Shown here: piece after piece, positions 55,038 to 62,651 of the stretch
Layout: each line of letters opens with the position of its first letter
How positions within the stretch are numbered: the first letter of the stretch is position 1
Source: an uncultured Phycisphaerales bacterium
GTDB taxonomy: Bacteria > Planctomycetota > Phycisphaerae > Phycisphaerales > SM1A02
Assembly: GCA_905480395.1 (NCBI GenBank)
Contig: CAJQQE010000015.1
Location: 1-64,000 of the forward strand
Length of the DNA: 64,000 bases
Direction: 5' to 3'
The notes under the pieces: model-generated
What the model was told of the DNA's origin: nothing
Seen by the model: the letters and a program-made list of their open reading frames with translations, nothing else
The model's database searches: none
Position numbers and translations under genes: made by a program

Positions 55038-55901
55038 ATGATTAGCAGGCAGGCGACAGGTAGCAGGCAGGCGACAAATCCGAAGGAGATCCACGGGTTT
55101 CGGGTGATTGACCAGCTCGGTGAGGGGGCGGCGAGCAAGCTTTATGTGGTCTCGGATCCACGGAGTCATAACCTCTACGCCCTCAAGCACGTGAACTGCC
55201 GCGATGCGTCGGCCCGCCGTTTTCTAACGCAGGTCGAGCGTGAGTACGAAGTTGGTTCCAAAGTCGATCATCCAGCAGTCCGATCGGCGCGGAAGCTTCT
55301 CCGATATCGAGAGATCGTCCGGACCACCGAAGTGTCCCTGCTTCTGGATTTTGTCGATGGCGTCCCCCTCGACGAAGCGCCGCCAGCGGCAACGCACGAA
55401 CTCTTCGAGCAGTTTGCCTTGATTGCAGACGGCCTTCATCATCTTCATCAGCTTGGATATGCCCATGCTGATCTCAAGCCCGGGAATATCCTCGTGGGTA
55501 CCACGGGGCACGCGACCCTGATCGATCTCGGTCAGGCCTGCCGACTCGGCGAGCGAAAGCCACGCATCCAGGGGACGCCAGGATTCCTTGCACCGGAGCA
55601 GGCCGCGGTGGGCATTATCGATGCTCGAACGGATGCCTTCCTTCTGGGCGCGACGATCTATCGGCAGTTGACCGGACGGTACGGCTCGAGCGAGATGCTC
55701 GACGCCAAGAGACCGGTGGAGCGGCTCCGGAACTTGCGCCGAGACGTTCCGGTGGAGGCCGATGAATTGGTCCACACGTGCCTCCAGCAGGCCCCGGCTC
55801 GCCGTCCAAGCGACCTTTCGATCGTGGCTGGCCGTCTTCGAGAACTGGCGGCGCAGTCCGCCGAGCGAGCATGTTCCCAACAACTCCGGCGCCCGGCCTG
55901 A
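55038..55901 (+). CDS. Ser/Thr protein kinase (Hanks type) with catalytic residues intact
   Basis: The 287-aa kinase has a glycine loop GEGAASKLY, Lys50 in ALKHV, a catalytic loop HADLKPGN (Asp145, so a non-RD kinase), a DLG form of the DFG motif (Asp163) and the activation-loop end GTPGFLAPEQ. No membrane or sensor domain follows. The N-terminus encodes a six-residue direct repeat SRQATG/SRQATN from an 18-bp tandem repeat. GGAG is 6 nt before the ATG. It lies directly downstream of its pseudokinase paralogue and upstream of kdsC, so a link to envelope synthesis is possible but inferred. Confidence 0.88.
   Translation: MISRQATGSRQATNPKEIHGFRVIDQLGEGAASKLYVVSDPRSHNLYALKHVNCRDASARRFLTQVEREYEVGSKVDHPAVRSARKLLRYREIVRTTEVSLLLDFVDGVPLDEAPPAATHELFEQFALIADGLHHLHQLGYAHADLKPGNILVGTTGHATLIDLGQACRLGERKPRIQGTPGFLAPEQAAVGIIDARTDAFLLGATIYRQLTGRYGSSEMLDAKRPVERLRNLRRDVPVEADELVHTCLQQAPARRPSDLSIVAGRLRELAAQSAERACSQQLRRPA
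55043..55078 (+). repeat. 18-bp tandem repeat inside the start of the kinase gene
   Basis: TAGCAGGCAGGCGACA is found at 55043-55058 and 55061-55076 with an 18-base period. It encodes two near-identical hexapeptides and keeps the reading frame. Confidence 0.9.
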
Positions 55902-55968
55902 GCGGCACTCAAGACCGAAAGTGACGGCCGCTTCGATCTTCTCACGCCCGCAGGGGTAGCATGTCCGC

Positions 55969-56493
55969 ATGCCGACGGCCGATCCTGCCCAGATTCAACT
56001 TCTCTGCCTCGACGTCGATGGCGTCCTCACGGACGGGTCCATCCTGCTGGACGATCATGGAACCGAAACCAAACGCTTCTTCGTCCGCGATGGCACGGCC
56101 ATCCGGATGTGGCAGCGAGCGGGCGGCCATGTCGCCATCATCACGGGGCGAAGGGGTGCGGCCGTTCAGAATCGAGCGGCCGAGCTTGGCATCCTCCATC
56201 TCTACGAAGGCGTGAGTCGAAAGGGCGATGTGTTCGACGACGTCCTGAAGACCCTTGGCCTCGACGCATCGCAGGCGGCGATGGTGGGCGACGATCTTCC
56301 CGATCTGCCGATCTTGGCCAAGTGCGGATATCCTGTAGCGGTGCGGGATGCCGCTCCCGAGGTGATCGACGTGGCCTGTCATGTCACGAACGCCCCCGGA
56401 GGACGTGGTGCGGTTCGTGAGGTCGTGGAGCGGCTCCTTCAAGCCCGCGACGCCTGGGAGGCGTCGGTCAAATTCTACGCTGATCAAACCTGA
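55969..56493 (+). CDS. kdsC: 3-deoxy-D-manno-octulosonate-8-phosphate phosphatase
   Basis: The 174-aa protein is a HAD-family phosphatase with the catalytic DVDGVLTDG (Asp15, Asp17), a second motif IITGR, a Lys block VSRKGDV and the metal motif MVGDDLPDLPI. This short single-domain form with LTDG is KdsC, which makes KDO for the lipopolysaccharide inner core. The first ATG is at 55969. The next gene, LptC/A-like, begins 28 bases later, as in the E. coli kdsC-lptC order. Confidence 0.9.
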   Translation: MPTADPAQIQLLCLDVDGVLTDGSILLDDHGTETKRFFVRDGTAIRMWQRAGGHVAIITGRRGAAVQNRAAELGILHLYEGVSRKGDVFDDVLKTLGLDASQAAMVGDDLPDLPILAKCGYPVAVRDAAPEVIDVACHVTNAPGGRGAVREVVERLLQARDAWEASVKFYADQT

Positions 56494-56521
56494 GTTCCCG
56501 CCGGCATGGATGGAGGCGGTC

Positions 56522-59500
56522 ATGCAGATCGAAACCGAATCAAGAAAATCAGTCACGGCATTTGATATTCGCGCTGAGACTCGACGACGTGGTGTCGCCG
56601 GGCGCGGGCCGATCCTCCTGATCGGTGTGGGCGTCTTGATCGCGATGGTGCTCATCGCCGTCGTTTGGCGACTTGACCGACCGGGACCAACATCGACGCT
56701 CAAGCGGACGGTCGATCTCGATCGCATCGCCGTTCCCTCGGTTCCCACCGAAGCGGAGCTGGCCCGTCCGGCAACCGATATCGATCGCGACGCCATGGCC
56801 ACGCTTCGGGACGGCGCTTCCGTGCAGGTGGCCGGCCAGGACGGACGACTTGCCCAGGAATACGGTGCGGTTCGGATCGATCCTCTCCCCGATTCCTGGG
56901 TAGACATGGAACAGCCGTGGGCCAGACTCCATCCATCGAACGGCCGTATCGTCGAGATGCAGGCGCTTGAAGGTAAAATGCGGGTTCCGGATCAAGCGAT
57001 CGAATCCGGGCGACTTCGGGGCGAGGTCAGGATCCGCATCTTTGAGCCACTCCTCGACGGACGAAACGTCCCTCTGGATCAACGAACACCATCGGTGGTG
57101 ATCAATGCCGAGGAGGCGGACTACGACGCCGCGGCAGGGGAGATCCACAGTCCCAAGAAGGTTCGCGTCACCACCTCGGAGGCGACGTTCGCGGGTGAGG
57201 ATCTTCGAATTTTCTTCGAGCCCGATGGCTCGCGAATCTCTCGATTGACCGTGGAACGAGCGACCGAACCAATCATCTTTCGACCGTCGCAATCGCCCCC
57301 TTCGACGGCCGCGAGTTCAAATTCGGTGGCGGTGATCGCACCGGCAACGGCGGTTCGAAATCAACCCGCTCCGGAAGCGAATTCGGAAGATCAAGCGAGT
57401 GTCTCGGATGCGGCGGCATGGTCAGCGAATCGTCAGACCGGTGAGGGCCAAGCGCGGATCGACCGTGATCGTGGTGCTGGTGCGACCACACAGGAAGCAG
57501 TTGATTCCGACGCTTGGTATCGGCTCATCTTGGAGGACCAGGTTCTCGTGGAACGGGTTGCGTTCGATGCCGACGGCGTCGCCACCCGCAGCACCGTCGA
57601 AGGTGACCGGTTGGTTGCGACGTTTGCGTTGGGAGAAGGTGGTCTCGACGCGTCCTTTGCATCGATACCGCCGGTACCCGCGCTCGCCGTGCCACTCAGC
57701 ACATCGGGGCTCATTTCAGTTTCTGCCATGACCTACGGTCCGGTACGCGAGACGTACGCCAGTAAACCCGACTCCGAAATCGTCCGCGTGCATTTTTCTG
57801 GTCGTCTGGTGATGGTTCCAGATCCTGATGCCGCCGCTCGGATGCCGCAGCGGGCGGACGCCGAGATCGTGATCGAATCGAACTCCGGTGATGGGATCAC
57901 CTTGGCAGACGAAGGCAATGAGGCCACCGGTTCCTGCGCCCGGCTTGAGTATCGAACGCAGTCCGAACGCATCGATCTAATCGGTGACGATCGGCATCCG
58001 CTGATCATCGAGAGTCCTCGTTTTGCGCTCGAAGGCGGACGGTTTTGGATGATCAGAGCCGACGGTGAGGGCGGGCTCGTCGGCGGGGGCCGGATGCGCT
58101 TTGAAGACGAAGGGGCGATGCGAGTGCGATCTGCATTTCGTGGCGCGGCCGATCTTTTCTCGTTGGGCATGAAGACCCTACTGGCCGCCGGGCCCGGCGC
58201 CGAGCATGCGGTCGCCTTCGCCGCGGTCTCCGCGATTGGCCAGGACGATCCTCTGGCCGGAACCGGATCGCCCCGACTGGAAATCGTCTGGGAAGGCGGC
58301 GTCGATCTCGACTTCGACGACCTGGAGGACGACGGACGGCTTGAACAGGCGCGTTTCCGCGGAGACGTCCGGGTCGCCAGTGACGAATTCAAACTCGGTT
58401 CCGACGCGCTGGTGGTTGACTTCGTCAAGGGCGGCGATGGCGAGGCCATCGAACGCATTCTCGCCACCGGTGGGGCCCGGGTGGATCGGGTCGGCGAAGT
58501 CGGGTCGCTTCAAGCGACTTCGATTGATTTGTCGCTGGCGCGAACTGATGACGGTCGGACGATTCCGACCGGGATGGTGGCGGAAGGCGACGTTGAGGCG
58601 CGTGATCCCGGCCAGACCCTCTGGACCAATCGACTGCGGGTTGGATTCCGCCCTCGGGCCGAAGACGATCGCCCTTCCGAAGCGGCGTCTGGAATCACCG
58701 GAGAGTTCGCCGGCGGTGATGTGGGTGCCGTCGAGATCACGACCATCGATGCCGGTGATGGCGTCCAAGTCCGGCTGGAGGAAGGGGCTCGCGTCTTCGC
58801 GGACCGACTCCAAGGGGATGGGGTCAATCGAACGCTGCAACTCGAAGGTGACGATGTGATGGTGCTTCGGGCTAACGTGGTGGCGGACCAACTTCGAGAT
58901 GTCCAATTCGACGATGCCTCCCGAACCGTGCGGGGTACCGGGCCGGGTCGGTTCCGGTATTACGACCAGAGTGTGGTGCCGGAGTCCAAGGGGCGGATCG
59001 AACGTCCTTCGCCGCCGACCCGGACGTCTTTGGCAGCCACTTGGTCGCAGGCGATGCTTTACAACGAGGATGCCAACGACGGTGGTGGCCGGCTTGATCT
59101 CGAAGGTGACGTTCGCGTTCGAAGCACCCCAGATCCGATGACCAGTGATCGGCTCGATGCTCGTCGCGTTTCGCTTGATCTTTCCAACGAGGTCGGCGGC
59201 GTGCGTCCGGTCGGTGAACGTGACCAAGGGCTGCTCGGTAAGGACGGCGGAAAGACGCTCGATCGACTCGTCGCACGTGGCGATGCCGTACTTGAGAGTC
59301 GGACCTGGAACAGTCCCGCTCGTCGTGGTGAGCCTCGGCTCTTCCGGGTCAACGGCGAGCACGTCGAATACACGGTCTCGACCCGGGAGGCATTGGTCGA
59401 CGGCCCTGGGGGTTTGCTTGTGCATGACCCTGATCCATCGAGTTCCAAGGCTGAACGCGGCCCCGCATCCACCGCCGGATTCGGTGTCGATGGAACCAGC

Positions 59501-60058
59501 CGATTCCGCTGGGCGAGGCGGATGACCATGAACCGTGAGGTCGACGACCGCTATCTCGTGATCATGGAGCGAGAGGTCGAAGTATTGCATGCGGGGATCG
59601 ATCCAGAAGACACCCTCACGTTGACCGCGGACCGACTTGAGGTCACGCTCGAACGTCCGGAAGATCGGGCCGGGGCGGCTGCCGAAGCACCCAAAGCTGA
59701 CCCGCCGCTGGTGGATGGCGAGCCGTCCAAAGTGGCGGAAGTGGCACCCGATAAGATTGCAAAGAAAGACCAGAACGAACTGATGGCCGCCGGCGTGGAA
59801 CTCGGAGGTCCGGCGGAGTTAGTTCGCGTGAGAGGCATCGGCCGCGTCTTCGTCCGTACTCCGGATCATGACATCGAGTGTCAAGAGTTCGATTACAACG
59901 TCGATACCCAGATTGCGATGCTCCGAGCGAGCCCGGGCCGGGTGGTCACGGTGCAGTCGAAGGGCGCCGCGACGCCCATTCGCGCCGAGCGAGTGCAATG
60001 GGATCTGCGAACCGGTCGGATCAGGATTCTCGGCGGCGAAGGCGGCATCGCCCGCTGA
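56522..60058 (+). CDS. Very large LptC/LptA-like (OstA) lipopolysaccharide transport protein
   Basis: The 1178-aa protein has a single N-terminal membrane helix (residues about 30-49, ILLIGVGVLIAMVLIAVVW) and then only beta-rich sequence. At about residues 200-235, GEIHSPKKVRVTTSEATFAGEDLRI resembles an LptC beta-jellyroll edge. Later parts show the OstA pattern of value-then-variable strands, such as RLDLEGDVRVRS (near 857), LVARGDAVLES, NGEHVEYTVSTREALVDGPG (near 941) and ECQEFDYNVDTQIAMLRAS (near 1114). E. coli LptC is 191 aa and LptA 185, so this looks like a fused, extended bridge. A Ser/Ala/Gln-rich linker lies near residues 260-310. ATG 56522 has GGAGG 5 nt upstream. Confidence 0.75.
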   Translation: MQIETESRKSVTAFDIRAETRRRGVAGRGPILLIGVGVLIAMVLIAVVWRLDRPGPTSTLKRTVDLDRIAVPSVPTEAELARPATDIDRDAMATLRDGASVQVAGQDGRLAQEYGAVRIDPLPDSWVDMEQPWARLHPSNGRIVEMQALEGKMRVPDQAIESGRLRGEVRIRIFEPLLDGRNVPLDQRTPSVVINAEEADYDAAAGEIHSPKKVRVTTSEATFAGEDLRIFFEPDGSRISRLTVERATEPIIFRPSQSPPSTAASSNSVAVIAPATAVRNQPAPEANSEDQASVSDAAAWSANRQTGEGQARIDRDRGAGATTQEAVDSDAWYRLILEDQVLVERVAFDADGVATRSTVEGDRLVATFALGEGGLDASFASIPPVPALAVPLSTSGLISVSAMTYGPVRETYASKPDSEIVRVHFSGRLVMVPDPDAAARMPQRADAEIVIESNSGDGITLADEGNEATGSCARLEYRTQSERIDLIGDDRHPLIIESPRFALEGGRFWMIRADGEGGLVGGGRMRFEDEGAMRVRSAFRGAADLFSLGMKTLLAAGPGAEHAVAFAAVSAIGQDDPLAGTGSPRLEIVWEGGVDLDFDDLEDDGRLEQARFRGDVRVASDEFKLGSDALVVDFVKGGDGEAIERILATGGARVDRVGEVGSLQATSIDLSLARTDDGRTIPTGMVAEGDVEARDPGQTLWTNRLRVGFRPRAEDDRPSEAASGITGEFAGGDVGAVEITTIDAGDGVQVRLEEGARVFADRLQGDGVNRTLQLEGDDVMVLRANVVADQLRDVQFDDASRTVRGTGPGRFRYYDQSVVPESKGRIERPSPPTRTSLAATWSQAMLYNEDANDGGGRLDLEGDVRVRSTPDPMTSDRLDARRVSLDLSNEVGGVRPVGERDQGLLGKDGGKTLDRLVARGDAVLESRTWNSPARRGEPRLFRVNGEHVEYTVSTREALVDGPGGLLVHDPDPSSSKAERGPASTAGFGVDGTSRFRWARRMTMNREVDDRYLVIMEREVEVLHAGIDPEDTLTLTADRLEVTLERPEDRAGAAAEAPKADPPLVDGEPSKVAEVAPDKIAKKDQNELMAAGVELGGPAELVRVRGIGRVFVRTPDHDIECQEFDYNVDTQIAMLRASPGRVVTVQSKGAATPIRAERVQWDLRTGRIRILGGEGGIAR

Positions 60059-60072
60059 GGGTGGCATCTTCT

Positions 60073-60099
60073 CCCGCGTCGCCCGCGTCGCCCGCGTCG
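60073..60099 (+). repeat. 9-bp tandem repeat array after the Lpt-like gene
   Basis: CCCGCGTCG occurs exactly three times (60073-60081, 60082-60090, 60091-60099), 14 bases after the stop of the Lpt-like gene. Confidence 0.92.
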
Positions 60100-60181
60100 C
60101 TCGATGTTGGCGTGCCGGGCACATGCACCGCTCCGGGTCAGAGGCACACCGGCGCGGACCGTGACCAGACGTCCATGTGAG

Positions 60182-61792
60182 TCACGGGCCGGGGCAGACG
60201 CCCCACGCCCCGATCAGCCACCCGAGATCTGCACTGCTCACGACGCCGTCCGCGTTGAAGTCCGCGGGCGTTTCATCCGGCACCCGTCCCCAGGCCAGGA
60301 GTAGGTCTGCGAGGTCGGCCGAATTCACCACGCCATCATCGTTCAGGTCGGCGGGACAACCGGGACCCGGGGTGAGCACGACCTCGAACAACTGGTTCGA
60401 GGCGAACGTGTCCGGGAAGGTCACGATGCCTTGGCCGTTGGCGATGATCCCGCCGTACAGATACGCCACCGAGGTCGCTTCGGTGATCGCATCCAGATCG
60501 ATCTGGTGCCGCGTTTCGTCGATCAAGGGAATGGTGAAGGTCTCGATGCCGTTGAACCAGACGTTGCCGTTCTCGTCCGTGTCCATCGGGAAGGACGCGC
60601 CGGTCAGGTGCTGGCTCCACGAATCAGAATCGGGGGCGTACCGAACCGCGAGTACTTCGTTCGAATAGGGGATGGTTGGATTTTCGACCAGTTTTCCTTC
60701 GGCGAGCACCTGGTAGCCGAGTCCGCCGAAGGCAACGAACCAGTTTTCTCGACGAGACTCCGACCACAGGGAGAACGCACCGGATTCGTAGACGTTGAAT
60801 CCCTGTAGCAGGGTTCCCGGCGTCTCGGGATCTCGCATCGACATGGCACCCTCCGAATCGATCACGATCGGTGCGGTCCAGATGCCTTCTTCAGGCGTGA
60901 AGACGCCACCGAGAGCGACCGCGCCGTCACCGCTGGGGACGGTTGCCGGAAACACATTGAGATCGCGCCGGCGAGCCCACGCCGGAGGAGATGTCGTTTC
61001 GCCGAGGTAGATCGGCGGTGTGCCGGGCTGCGTCGCGTCGAGCGCAAACCGGCGGATGCTCTTGGTGTAGACCTGCGTGGTTCCGATCGAAGGGCAAACG
61101 TTCAGGTCGACGTAGCCCCCTTGAAAATCGTGGCCGAGACACGACCAGAGTTCGTCTCCATTCTTGATCAGGACCCCGCCGCAGATGGTGAAGAAATCTG
61201 ACGACGCGTCCTTCGGAGCCTCGTGGAAACGAATGTGATCGGCCAGCGCGGTGCGATCCCCGAGCACCCACCCGATCACGCCTTCCACATCGAAGACCCG
61301 AAGCGTGGAGAAGGTGACGTAGTCGCCGTTCTCGTCGATGCCGTATCCACCAAGGGAAACCAGTCGATCGTCCACCTGCGTCGACAGGGGGTTGGTCGAC
61401 GCGAGCGACGCCATCTGATTCGGCGTCAGCCCCGTATCGCGCTTGGTGAGGGGCCTGGTAAACGTCTCGCGAGTCTTGAAGTCCACGACCATGAGCGAGT
61501 GATTGAAGTCGGCCGCCGGCCAGTTCACATCGGGATCGCAGGTGAAGTTGTGGAGGCCGGTGGTCTTGCCGCCCACGAGGAGCAGCCGTTGGCCGAGCAT
61601 CGCGTGTGCCGCCGAGTGGATGGCGGGCAGGTCGTCGCCGATCCAGTCCACCAGTTCGACCTCGACCCGGAAGGGGACACCTCCGGTGACCAAGGGCGAG
61701 AGTGACTCGGTTTGGTTTTGCGCCGTGGCTGATGTCTGAACACCGAGCAGGATAATCGGCAAAGCAATCGCGGAAGCAAGGGTCGGGTGCAA
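60182..61792 (-). CDS. Secreted kelch-like propeller protein with two dockerin-type repeats
   Basis: The 536-aa product has a signal peptide (TLASAIALPIILLGVQTSATA) and about six propeller-like blades with kelch-type glycines (GQRLLLVGGKTTGL, DDRLVSLGGYGI, DGAVALGGVFTP). It ends in two calcium repeats, PADLNDDGVVNSADLADLL and PADFNADGVVSSADLGWLI. A TTG at 61792 is taken as start because GGAG lies 6 nt upstream and the signal peptide follows; a TTG at 61840 is less likely. Its role is unknown. Confidence 0.8.
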   Translation of the reverse strand: MHPTLASAIALPIILLGVQTSATAQNQTESLSPLVTGGVPFRVEVELVDWIGDDLPAIHSAAHAMLGQRLLLVGGKTTGLHNFTCDPDVNWPAADFNHSLMVVDFKTRETFTRPLTKRDTGLTPNQMASLASTNPLSTQVDDRLVSLGGYGIDENGDYVTFSTLRVFDVEGVIGWVLGDRTALADHIRFHEAPKDASSDFFTICGGVLIKNGDELWSCLGHDFQGGYVDLNVCPSIGTTQVYTKSIRRFALDATQPGTPPIYLGETTSPPAWARRRDLNVFPATVPSGDGAVALGGVFTPEEGIWTAPIVIDSEGAMSMRDPETPGTLLQGFNVYESGAFSLWSESRRENWFVAFGGLGYQVLAEGKLVENPTIPYSNEVLAVRYAPDSDSWSQHLTGASFPMDTDENGNVWFNGIETFTIPLIDETRHQIDLDAITEATSVAYLYGGIIANGQGIVTFPDTFASNQLFEVVLTPGPGCPADLNDDGVVNSADLADLLLAWGRVPDETPADFNADGVVSSADLGWLIGAWGVCPGP

Positions 61793-61861
61793 GGGTTTCT
61801 CCAGTCGCTCGATCCTAACCTGCGAATCTCTGCGATCCAATGGAGAAGTTTCAATCCCGCC

Positions 61862-62641
61862 TTAGAGTTCGGTACGAATTTCCCAGAGGTCCGGAAAGAT
61901 GGGTTGAAAGAGCGTTTTCTGCAGATAACCAACGCCCGGGGAGCCGCCTGTTCCCTTCTTGAAGCCGATCGTCCGCTCCACCATCTTCACATGGCGGTAT
62001 CGCCATTCCTGAAGTCCCTCATCGAGATCAACGAGTAGTTCGCAGAGCCCACGCAGCCTTGGCAGCTCCCGATACATGCGGATCAACTCTGCGTGCAGGG
62101 CGACGCACGAGCGGGTGGGTTCCGTTCCCTCCGCAAATGCTTCACGCGGGATCTCCAGACCATTCCGGGAAAGGAAGCCCAAGACATACTCCCAGACGGA
62201 CGGCTCCGAGAGACGACGCTCAAGGGCGGCTCGCTCGTCGGATCCTTCAGGGTAGTTGGCCAGTGGTCGCTCCCGCTTGTGGCCAAGAATGAATTCCCAC
62301 TCGCGAAACTGGACGCTTTGAAACCCGCTTGAACTCGCGAGAAAGTCGCGAAACGAGAGGAAGGAGACAGGAGTCATTGTCTCGAGCACGTCGATCTGAC
62401 CGACCATGGTCTTCAGAATCGTCAGGATCCGTCCGAGCGTTGCCTCGGCCGCGATGAGATCATCGGCTTCGAGCATGCGCCGAAGTCCCTCGGTCTCATG
62501 AATCTGTTGCTTGAACCAGAGTTCGTAGACCTGATGGATGATGATGAACAACATCTCGTCGTGCTCGGGTCCGTCCGATTCGGGGACCTGCAGCGAGAGG
62601 AGTTGGGGAATACGAAGATAGCTGGCGTAAGTGAGTTCCAC
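61862..62641 (-). CDS. kynA: Tryptophan 2,3-dioxygenase
   Basis: The 259-aa haem enzyme opens the indole ring of L-tryptophan to N-formylkynurenine. Conserved blocks: YASYLRIPQLLSLQVP, HDEMLFIIIHQVYELWFKQ (with the distal His), SSSGFQSVQFREWEF, WRYRHVKMVERTIG (axial His) and GTGGSPGVGYL, ending LFQPIFPDLWEIRTEL. The GTG at 62641 gives the usual length and lies 10 bases after the stop of the upstream desaturase-like gene; earlier in-frame starts overlap that gene. Confidence 0.93.
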   Translation of the reverse strand: MELTYASYLRIPQLLSLQVPESDGPEHDEMLFIIIHQVYELWFKQQIHETEGLRRMLEADDLIAAEATLGRILTILKTMVGQIDVLETMTPVSFLSFRDFLASSSGFQSVQFREWEFILGHKRERPLANYPEGSDERAALERRLSEPSVWEYVLGFLSRNGLEIPREAFAEGTEPTRSCVALHAELIRMYRELPRLRGLCELLVDLDEGLQEWRYRHVKMVERTIGFKKGTGGSPGVGYLQKTLFQPIFPDLWEIRTEL

Positions 62642-62651
62642 GCGGGGAATG

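Noticed and set aside
58178-59590. A 470-codon open frame antisense to the Lpt-like gene
   Set aside because: His/Arg/Pro-rich composition typical of antisense frames; no signal or domain.
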